Positions 1-5,031 of a stretch of DNA of 6,362 nucleotides are shown one piece after another. The stretch covers positions 20,817 through 27,178 of the forward strand of contig DAGU01000055.1 in assembly GCA_002498285.1 (NCBI GenBank). The letters are read 5' to 3'. The DNA is from Methanomassiliicoccus sp. UBA386 (lineage in GTDB: Archaea > Thermoplasmatota > Thermoplasmata > Methanomassiliicoccales > Methanomassiliicoccaceae). The notes under the pieces were generated by a model. The model was given only the letters and a program-made list of their open reading frames with translations. It had not been told where the DNA came from and ran no database searches. How positions within the stretch are numbered: position 1 is the first letter of the stretch; each line of letters starts with the position of its first letter. The translations under genes were made by a program, and so were the position numbers.

Positions 1-1442
1 ATCAGGCGGGAGATCCCTTCCTTGATCCGGACCAGCAGCCCCCTCTTGCGGTACCCTTCCAGGGTGATCTCGGTGCATCCCTCCAGGTCCTTCTCGAACA
101 GCTCCCGGTTCAGCCGGGTGACGCTGGGGTCATAGATGACCACGTTGGTCTCGAAGTTCAGCCGGAAGCTCCGGATGTCCCAGTTGGCCGAGCCGATCGA
201 GGAGATGGCATCGTCCACGAAGGCGGTCTTGGCGTGGACGAACCCCCCGTCGAAGGTGTATGCCCTCACCCCCCATGGCAGAAGCTGTCCGATGAAGGAG
301 AGCGAGGCCCAGTAAACGAACGGATGGTCCGGCTTGTCCGGGAACATGATCCGGACGTCCACCCCCGACAGGGCGGCGATCTTGAGGGCGTCCAGGATGC
401 TCTCGTCGGGGATAAAGTAGGGGGTCTGGATGTAGATGTACCGTCGGGCCATGCCCACCAGCTTCAGGTACTCGTCCTTTATTGGCATCCGAGGATTGTC
501 GGGCCCCGAGCTCACCACCTGCACCGGCACTCCCCCCGCTCCGTCGAGGGTGGGGAAGAATGCCTCGTCGACCACACTGAGGCCCTCCTTGGTGGCATAG
601 TTCCAGTCGAGCAGGAAGCGGATCTGCAGGGCCCTCACCGCCTCGCCCTCCACCCCAGCCGCGTAGTCTCTCCAGGGGCCCAGGGGGCCCTCGCCCAGAT
701 ACTCCACCCCGATGTTGAAGCCGCCCACGAAGCCGATTCGGCCGTCTATGACCGCGATCTTGCGGTGGGCGTGGTAGTTGAACCGGAGGGTCAGGTAGGG
801 GATGAGGGGCTTGTAGAGCAGGGCTCTCCGCCCTCCCGCGGCGTCGAAGGCCTCGTACTTTTTCTTAGGTATATTGCTGCCCAGGCCATCCAGCAGCAGT
901 CGGACCTCTACTCCCTGACGGGCCTTCCGGGTCAGCAGGTCCACCAGTTCGTTGCCCAGCCTATCGTCGCGAAGGATGTAGTACTCCAGGTGTACGTGGT
1001 GCTCCGCTCCCTCGATGGCCTTGAACAGGGCGTCGAACTTGTCCTTTCCTTCATTGAACACCCTCACCCGGGGAGACCGCAGCACCGGCGCATTATCGTT
1101 CCTCAGGAGCATGCGCATCAGGGGGAGAGCGGTCCCGTTCCCCCATCCCCCCGTCCGCTCCATCTCATCCTCATGCTTAGCGAGGAACAACTGGATGTGC
1201 CGGCGGTCCTCCTCCGATTTCAGTCTGAAGTGTTTTTCCTTGAAGTAGTTGAGGCCGAAGACTAGGTAGAGGAAGAACCCCACCACCGGCAGGAACACGA
1301 TGATGATGACCCAGGGTATGACGTACGATGGATGACGCTGCTGGATGAACACCATGTATCCGATCAGCAGAAGATCGGCCAGGAATATGATCCCGTAGAT
1401 GACATCCCTCGAACCGAACTCCAAGAGCCCTGGCGCTACCAT
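1..1442 (-). CDS. cls: Cardiolipin synthase, phospholipase D superfamily (3' end cut by window)
   Basis: Membrane enzyme that joins two phospholipids, or a phospholipid and an alcohol, by phosphatidyl transfer to make cardiolipin-type lipids. I translated the minus strand from the ATG at 1442; it stays open for 480 codons to the window edge. Residues about 13-33 and 41-63 are two hydrophobic helices, the usual PLDc_N anchor, ending in a G-x3-Y-x2-FG pattern. Two HKD motifs follow: HRKIAVID (H226, K228, D233), followed by GFVGGFNIG, and HAKTAFVD (H403, K405, D410), followed by IGSANWDIRSF, which is typical of cardiolipin synthases. Bacterial Cls proteins are about 480-500 residues, so only a few C-terminal residues should be missing. 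A strong AGGAGG lies 5 nt before the ATG. In an archaeon the substrates would be archaeal ether lipids; that is inferred from the host guess. A generic phospholipase D is less likely because both motif contexts fit Cls. Confidence 0.93.
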   Translation of the reverse strand, partial: MVAPGLLEFGSRDVIYGIIFLADLLLIGYMVFIQQRHPSYVIPWVIIIVFLPVVGFFLYLVFGLNYFKEKHFRLKSEEDRRHIQLFLAKHEDEMERTGGWGNGTALPLMRMLLRNDNAPVLRSPRVRVFNEGKDKFDALFKAIEGAEHHVHLEYYILRDDRLGNELVDLLTRKARQGVEVRLLLDGLGSNIPKKKYEAFDAAGGRRALLYKPLIPYLTLRFNYHAHRKIAVIDGRIGFVGGFNIGVEYLGEGPLGPWRDYAAGVEGEAVRALQIRFLLDWNYATKEGLSVVDEAFFPTLDGAGGVPVQVVSSGPDNPRMPIKDEYLKLVGMARRYIYIQTPYFIPDESILDALKIAALSGVDVRIMFPDKPDHPFVYWASLSFIGQLLPWGVRAYTFDGGFVHAKTAFVDDAISSIGSANWDIRSFRLNFETNVVIYDPSVTRLNRELFEKDLEGCTEITLEGYRKRGLLVRIKEGISRL

Positions 1443-1447
1443 TCTCG

Positions 1448-1453
1448 CCTCCT
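1448..1453 (-). promoter_or_regulatory. Shine-Dalgarno site of cls
   Basis: Reads AGGAGG on the minus strand, 5 nt before the ATG at 1442. It fixes the start of the cardiolipin synthase. Confidence 0.8.
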
Positions 1454-1478
1454 GGGGATAATGTTGGAATGCCTGCGT

Positions 1479-1491
1479 TGATATACTAATT
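1479..1491 (-). promoter_or_regulatory. Probable TATA box of cls
   Basis: Minus-strand ATTAGTATATCAA stands out as the only AT-rich stretch in the 112-bp gap upstream of cls. With archaeal spacing of about 25 nt, transcription would start near 1458 and give a leader of about 16 nt that includes the AGGAGG site. This suggests cls has its own promoter and does not depend only on read-through from the Lrp gene. It is a pattern match only. Confidence 0.45.
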
Positions 1492-1554
1492 GGTAGACCA
1501 GGGCCCGCCGGGTGTCCGATGGCCATTCAGTAGGCGGCACGATCCTCCGCGGGC

Positions 1555-2118
1555 CTAGTAGAACGAGCCCTGGTATTGTCCGGTGGCTGGGCAACCCATG
1601 CATTTCTTCTCCAGGAACGAAAGGCACTTGAGGCAATCCCCCTTCATGCCGCAGGGCGGCTCCTTCACCCTCTCGGCGCGGAGGCGGGCCGGCACTACGA
1701 AGTCCCTCTCGGCGGTGATGACGATGTTGAAGTCAACCTCCTTGACCGAGGGGTCAGAGCGGATGTGCCCGTTGACGATCGATTCCAGCGTGGTCACGCT
1801 CTCGCTGAAGAACAACAGGCAGAGATTGTGGCGGCCTGATACGCTGAAGCCGTTGGCGAAGTAGGGGCAGTCGCGGAACCTGCAGAGGATGGCCTCCGGT
1901 TCGTTGGACGTCAGGTCGACCTTGGCCAGGTACAGCCCCATCTTCAGCGGGCTGATCCCTACGTTCTTCTCCAACGCTCCCACCCTCCTCAGCCTCGACA
2001 CCCTCGCTGCCACTGATGGCTGCGACAGTTTTACGGCCTTCGCGATGCGCTCCTGCGATATGTCGGGATCGTCCGCGTACATGGTGATGATGGTCCGGTC
2101 CTTGTCATCGAGCTCCAT
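1555..2118 (-). CDS. Lrp/AsnC-family transcriptional regulator with C-terminal five-cysteine tail
   Basis: DNA-binding regulator of 187 residues. Residues 1-50 form the Lrp winged helix-turn-helix: it begins MELDDKDRTII, and the recognition part ISQERIAKAVKLSQPSVAAR fits the family. Residues about 60-137 match the RAM (AsnC ligand-binding) fold, with the conserved turn VSGRHNLCLLF at 93-103. Beyond the normal end of the family there is a tail of about 35 residues with C156, C162, C165, C173 and C176 (C-x5-C-x2-C-x7-C-x2-C), ending GCPATGQYQGSFY. This could bind zinc or an Fe-S cluster, or act as a thiol switch. I chose the ATG at 2118 because AGGAGTG lies 5 nt before it and MELDxxD is the usual Lrp start; an in-frame ATG at 2154 would add 12 residues but has no ribosome site. 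The gene is divergent from hcp, its most likely target (inference). The stop is TAG. Confidence 0.88.
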   Translation of the reverse strand: MELDDKDRTIITMYADDPDISQERIAKAVKLSQPSVAARVSRLRRVGALEKNVGISPLKMGLYLAKVDLTSNEPEAILCRFRDCPYFANGFSVSGRHNLCLLFFSESVTTLESIVNGHIRSDPSVKEVDFNIVITAERDFVVPARLRAERVKEPPCGMKGDCLKCLSFLEKKCMGCPATGQYQGSFY

Positions 2119-2123
2119 TCTTT

Positions 2124-2130
2124 CACTCCT
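2124..2130 (-). promoter_or_regulatory. Shine-Dalgarno site that decides the start of the Lrp gene
   Basis: Minus-strand AGGAGTG ends 5 nt before the ATG at 2118. The competing in-frame ATG at 2154 has only TTCATAGG before it, so the shorter protein is preferred. Confidence 0.65.
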
Positions 2131-2186
2131 GACCCATGATCGAAAATGCCTCATCCTATGAATAATAAGGTAATCAATCCAGTTCC

Positions 2187-2199
2187 CTATATAGTATAG
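2187..2199. promoter_or_regulatory. CTATA-TAG-TATAG dyad, possible TATA box and operator in the divergent promoter
   Basis: A 13-bp inverted repeat (CTATA, 3-nt spacer, TATAG) lies in the AT-rich gap between the Lrp gene and hcp. Read on the minus strand it contains TACTATATAGG, a good archaeal TATA box that would start Lrp-gene transcription near 2166. Read on the plus strand it could serve hcp with a start near 2219. Short dyads of this size are also typical Lrp-family binding sites, so promoter and operator may coincide. A TTATTATTCATA stretch at about 2158-2170 is an alternative TATA box for the Lrp gene. Confidence 0.4.
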
Positions 2200-2206
2200 C
2201 GGTTTA

Positions 2207-2219
2207 CATTATATATTTT
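2207..2219 (+). promoter_or_regulatory. Probable TATA box of hcp
   Basis: CATTATATATTTT lies about 40 nt before the hcp ATG in an otherwise GC-rich genome. Transcription starting about 25 nt downstream, near 2239, would give a very short leader that begins around the ribosome site. This is a pattern match only. Confidence 0.5.
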
Positions 2220-2222
2220 CCT

Positions 2223-2236
2223 CTAGAATATGCTAG
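2223..2236. promoter_or_regulatory. Candidate operator CTAGnATATnCTAG before hcp
   Basis: CTAGAATATGCTAG is a 14-bp dyad with one mismatched pair (12 of 14 bases symmetric). Its two CTAG half-sites are exactly 10 bp apart, one turn of the helix. It sits between the probable TATA box and the ribosome site of hcp, where a bound repressor would block initiation. The neighbouring Lrp regulator is the natural candidate to bind it, but this is inference. Confidence 0.35.
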
Positions 2237-2239
2237 CAA

Positions 2240-2245
2240 AGGTGG
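2240..2245 (+). promoter_or_regulatory. Shine-Dalgarno site of hcp
   Basis: AGGTGG lies 6 nt before the ATG at 2252. A second ATG two codons later would be 12 nt away, so the first ATG is preferred. Confidence 0.65.
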
Positions 2246-2251
2246 CAGACC

Positions 2252-3547
2252 ATGACCATGTATTGCAACCAGTGTGAGCAGACCGCCAAGAACGTGGCGT
2301 GCACCGTGCGCGGCGTATGCGGCAAGGACGAGGACGCCCAGAGCCTGATGGATTTCCTGATCTTTGGCCTCAAGGGCATAGCTGCCTACGCCTACCACGC
2401 CCGCCTGCTGGGCAAGACCGACCCCGAGGTCGACGCCTTCATCGAGGAGGCGCTGTTCAAGACCCTCACCAACGTTGACTTCTCCCACGAGGACCTTTGG
2501 AACACCCTGATGAGGGCGGGCATGATCAACCTCAAGGTCATGCAGATGCTCGATGCCGCCAACACCGAGCACTACGGCCTGCCAACACCGACCAGGGTCC
2601 GCACCGGCACCGTCAAGGGCCCGGGCATTCTGGTCACAGGCCACGACCTCCTCGATCTGGAGGAACTGCTCAAGCAGACCGAGGGGGCTGGCGTCAACAT
2701 CTACACCCATGGTGAGATGCTGCCCGCTAACGCGTATCCGGAGCTGAAGAAGTACAAGCACCTGATCGGCAACTATGGCTCGGCCTGGCAGAAGCAGAAG
2801 AAGGAGTTCGAGGCGTTCGGCGGCCCCATCCTGGTCACCACCAACTGCGTCCTCATCCCTCCGGAATCGTACAAGGGCCGTCTGTACACCACCAGCGTGG
2901 CCAGGGTGCCCGGCGTCAAGCATCTCGAGGACCGCAAGGACTTCAGCCAGATCATCGAGCACGCCAAGCAGATCGGCGACCTGCCCGAGCGCCGGGGGCC
3001 CGACATGTGGACCGGCGCGCATCACAAGGCGGTGCTCTCCCTGGCTCCGCAGATCATCGATGCCGTAAAGGCCGGGAAGGTGAAGCACTTCTTCCTGGTG
3101 GGCGGCTGCGACGGCGCCGCACCAGGCCGCAACTACTACACCCAGCTGGCTGAGAAGGTCCCGCAGGACGCGGTCATCATGACCCTGGCATGCGGCAAGT
3201 ATCGCTTCAATGACCAGGAGTACGGCGACATCGGCGGCATACCTCGCTTCCTGGACATGGGGCAGTGCAACGACGCCTACTCCGCCATCGTCCTGGCGGT
3301 GGAGCTGTCCAAGGCCTTCAACGTGGAGGTCAACGAGCTGCCCCTGAGCATCGTGCTGTCATGGTTCGAGCAGAAGGCGCTGGCCATCGTGCTCACCCTG
3401 CTGGCCCTGGGCATAAGGGACGTCCGCATCGGCCCCTCCCTGCCGGCGTTCGTCACCCCGAACAACTGGAAGTACATCCAGGACAACTTCGGCTGGAAGG
3501 CGATCGGGGACCCCGACGAGGACCTGAAGGACATGCTAAGGCAGTGA
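2252..3547 (+). CDS. hcp: Hydroxylamine reductase / hybrid cluster protein, class III
   Basis: Cytoplasmic Fe-S enzyme. Hcp reduces hydroxylamine to ammonia in vitro and is linked in vivo to nitric oxide detoxification and protein S-nitrosylation. The N-terminal cluster cysteines are C5, C8, C17 and C23 (C-x2-C-x8-C-x5-C, the class I/III pattern). The expected hybrid-cluster ligands are all visible: H131 (TGHDLLDLEEL), E155 (THGEMLPAN), C199 (TTNCVLIPP), C286 (GGCDGAAPGR, the position that carries a persulfide in known structures), C314 (LACGKYRFN), C339 (MGQCNDAYSA) and E373 (WFEQKALAI). At 431 residues it is about 120 shorter than class I/II enzymes, because the long helical insertion after the first cysteine motif is missing. 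That is class III, known from thermophiles and methanogens. No reductase partner (hcr) lies in the window. Divergent from a Cys-tailed Lrp regulator that may control it. Some databases label the family prismane protein or Ni-CODH-like. Confidence 0.97.
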   Translation: MTMYCNQCEQTAKNVACTVRGVCGKDEDAQSLMDFLIFGLKGIAAYAYHARLLGKTDPEVDAFIEEALFKTLTNVDFSHEDLWNTLMRAGMINLKVMQMLDAANTEHYGLPTPTRVRTGTVKGPGILVTGHDLLDLEELLKQTEGAGVNIYTHGEMLPANAYPELKKYKHLIGNYGSAWQKQKKEFEAFGGPILVTTNCVLIPPESYKGRLYTTSVARVPGVKHLEDRKDFSQIIEHAKQIGDLPERRGPDMWTGAHHKAVLSLAPQIIDAVKAGKVKHFFLVGGCDGAAPGRNYYTQLAEKVPQDAVIMTLACGKYRFNDQEYGDIGGIPRFLDMGQCNDAYSAIVLAVELSKAFNVEVNELPLSIVLSWFEQKALAIVLTLLALGIRDVRIGPSLPAFVTPNNWKYIQDNFGWKAIGDPDEDLKDMLRQ

Positions 3548-3570
3548 GCGCAACGAGGCCTCGCGCCCCC

Positions 3571-3583
3571 TCTTCATTTTTTA
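3571..3583 (+). terminator. T-run terminator after hcp
   Basis: TCTTCATTTTTTA starts 24 nt after the hcp stop, with six consecutive T at 3577-3582 in GC-rich surroundings. Archaeal RNA polymerase terminates at such T tracts without needing a hairpin. A small palindrome just before it (3554-3563) is too tight to form a convincing stem. Confidence 0.5.
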
Positions 3584-3635
3584 CCCGAGGGATCGGCCGC
3601 CATCCGGCGCGCATGATGTCGGGCGATGATGCAAA

Positions 3636-3647
3636 ACTGACTTATGC
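3636..3647 (+). promoter_or_regulatory. Weak TATA-like box before the histidine phosphatase gene
   Basis: ACTGACTTATGC, preceded by GCAAA, is the most AT-rich spot in the 131-bp gap after hcp. A start about 25 nt downstream, near 3669, would leave a leader of about 10 nt. The match is poor. A gene start here is nevertheless plausible, since the T-run at 3577 should end hcp transcription. Confidence 0.25.
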
Positions 3648-3678
3648 CCGGACCGTCTGATGGCCGGACAGTGATATC

Positions 3679-4365
3679 ATGTACGGCTCTGATGTTCTGG
3701 CAGCGCTAGGCAAGGTGAATGGCAGCGGCCCCTGCGCTATCATAGTCAGGCATGCCGCGCGGCATCCGATCGTGGACCTGCGGCGCAGCCTGGAGGTCGG
3801 GCTGACCGAAGATGGGATGAGGGATGCCCGCCGCTTCGGCTCCTTACTCGGCTCTTTTTCCAAGGTCCGCCTGTTCCACAGCCCCGCGCTGCGGTGCCGT
3901 CAGACCGCGGAGTGCATGCTGCGCGGCCTGGGGGGCAACGGCGCGTCGGCCTCCATCACCGGGCCGGAGCACAACCTGTGCGCTCCGTACATGAGGGACG
4001 AGTCCTGTCTGGTCAGAGCGGCCCAGGTCGGGAACGGGTTCATCCGAGAATGGTTCGAGGGCGGACTGGACCGGGAATGGATACTGGACACCGGGTCAGC
4101 GGCCGACATGGTCATAGCCCCCATCGTCGAGAGGCTCCAGGAGCCAGATGGAGAGAGCCGTCTGGACGTCCACGTCTCCCACGACTGGGAGATCAGCCTG
4201 CTTCGCGAGGAACTATTGGGCCTGCGCCACGAGGACGTCGGCTGGCCCCCCTTCCTGGACGGCATCCTGTTCCGGGCCGATGGGACGGGGCTCAGGGTCG
4301 CGTACAACTCCCATGAGGCGCCCCTGTCGATGATGAACGGAAGGCGAGTACTGGGCGACCGATAA
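3679..4365 (+). CDS. Histidine phosphatase superfamily protein (phosphoglycerate mutase-like)
   Basis: Likely soluble phosphatase of 228 residues that works through a phosphohistidine; the substrate is unknown. The catalytic motif is RHAARHP at 24-30 (R24, nucleophile H25, R28), after a short strand AIIV. The second phosphate-binding arginine lies in HSPALRCRQTAECM (67-80; R72 or R74), a standard family signature. The second catalytic histidine is H168 in HVSHDWEISLL. The pattern RHxxRxP together with a late HD pair recalls branch 2 (acid phosphatase type), whereas the size and the SPxxRxxQTAE motif fit branch 1. No signal peptide is visible. The ATG at 3679 is the first possible start after an in-frame stop at 3658; it has only a weak GTGAT before it. 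A GTG at 3715 would also keep the whole domain. The unrecognised gene 34 bp downstream may share its transcript. Confidence 0.85.
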   Translation: MYGSDVLAALGKVNGSGPCAIIVRHAARHPIVDLRRSLEVGLTEDGMRDARRFGSLLGSFSKVRLFHSPALRCRQTAECMLRGLGGNGASASITGPEHNLCAPYMRDESCLVRAAQVGNGFIREWFEGGLDREWILDTGSAADMVIAPIVERLQEPDGESRLDVHVSHDWEISLLREELLGLRHEDVGWPPFLDGILFRADGTGLRVAYNSHEAPLSMMNGRRVLGDR

Positions 4366-4376
4366 CTCATAAGTAC
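4366..4376 (+). promoter_or_regulatory. Possible TATA-like box before the 209-residue protein
   Basis: CTCATAAGTAC begins directly after the phosphatase stop codon, about 29 nt before the ATG at 4400. No Shine-Dalgarno sequence lies before that ATG. The spacing would fit a leaderless transcript starting at or just before the ATG. The match is weak. Confidence 0.25.
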
Positions 4377-4399
4377 GAAGCTCACCAAATGCTCTAAAC

Positions 4400-5029
4400 A
4401 TGCGCCGGGAGGATATCCTCAGGGCGGTGGAGGGGCGGTTGGAGGCGATCCCCGGACTGAGGTCCATGGCCCATCTTGACGCCGCCTTCCGCGACGAGGT
4501 CATCGAGGCGGAGCGGCAGGCGGAGAAGATGGGCGCCCTGGGCGGCCTCATGCCCCTCTGCAATGAAGGGTTCTGGTGCGCCATGGTGAGGGAGGAGCAG
4601 TATGCCCTGGTGTTCGACGGCGGCAGCAGCGTGATCGACCTGGCCACCGACCTGCTCCAGCTGAAGGATGAGAGAGGAAACCTCGTCGGGGAGTGGCTGC
4701 CCGCCCACCGGGCGGAGGACCTTAGAGGGGACGATCGCGTCCAGTTCATATCGGACGATTTCGTGCTGTATCGGGATGTGCCTCCCGACGGGGAGCCCAG
4801 GGTGGTGCTGCCGGAGGTGGAGTTCCCCTTTCTGAACGAGATGGAGGGCGTGAACAACGTGACATCGGCGAGCCCGTCCGGTCTGGCCGACGAGGTCATT
4901 CGATCACACCTCGGCCTGTCGGTCCCCGGGCTTCTGAGCCACATAGTCGGTTTCGACATCAGCACGGCTGGGCCCATGGCGCTCCGCGACCGCCGGCGCC
5001 GGCCGCACTCAGGGCCATCGGATCGTTGA
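4400..5029 (+). CDS. Hypothetical protein, 209 residues
   Basis: I do not recognise this protein. It has a charged N-terminal helical region (about 1-46), then a short hydrophobic part with two cysteines (C54, C60) in LCNEGFWCAMV. A mixed, acidic alpha/beta region follows to about residue 145, with YALVFDGGSSVIDLATDLLQL at its start. The end is hydrophobic (LGLSVPGLLSHIVGFDI, 171-187), followed by a basic tail RDRRRRPH. No signal peptide, clear membrane helix or catalytic motif is visible. The coding frame is supported by its high third-position GC and by neat packing: 34 bp after the phosphatase gene and 2 bp before the convergent gene. No ribosome site precedes the ATG at 4400, so it may be leaderless; M23 (4466) is an alternative with GAGGT only 2 nt away. 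Confidence 0.72.
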   Translation: MRREDILRAVEGRLEAIPGLRSMAHLDAAFRDEVIEAERQAEKMGALGGLMPLCNEGFWCAMVREEQYALVFDGGSSVIDLATDLLQLKDERGNLVGEWLPAHRAEDLRGDDRVQFISDDFVLYRDVPPDGEPRVVLPEVEFPFLNEMEGVNNVTSASPSGLADEVIRSHLGLSVPGLLSHIVGFDISTAGPMALRDRRRRPHSGPSDR

Positions 5030-5031
5030 GG

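Noticed and set aside
234..1265. Long plus-strand open frame (343 codons) opposite cls
   Set aside because: It is the shadow of the cardiolipin synthase. High GC keeps the antisense frame open, and the translation has no recognisable domain and is rich in His, Val and Gln as such shadows are.
1486..1557. TAG stop of the Lrp gene read through as pyrrolysine
   Set aside because: Read-through would add 22 residues before a second TAG, with no family similarity. The protein already ends in a sensible place, and the host's use of pyrrolysine is unknown.
2204..3088. Minus-strand open frame (294 codons) opposite hcp
   Set aside because: Antisense shadow of a fully recognised hcp gene; its low-complexity Leu/Val/Gly composition fits no protein family.
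3554..3563. Palindrome CGAGGCCTCG as a terminator hairpin
   Set aside because: With a realistic loop only 3 base pairs remain; the T-run alone explains termination.
3660..3674. Four-codon mini-ORF (MAGQ) before the phosphatase gene
   Set aside because: Very short frames of this kind occur by chance and there is no ribosome site before it.
4213..4977. Minus-strand open frame (254 codons) across the phosphatase and 209-residue genes
   Set aside because: Spans two plus-strand genes and their gap, with a Ser/Arg-rich composition typical of antisense frames in GC-rich DNA.
4992..5003. Perfect 12-bp palindrome GCCGGCGCCGGC
   Set aside because: It lies in codons for an Arg-rich tail in GC-rich DNA, has no loop and no T-run, and is probably a by-product of CGC/CGG codons.
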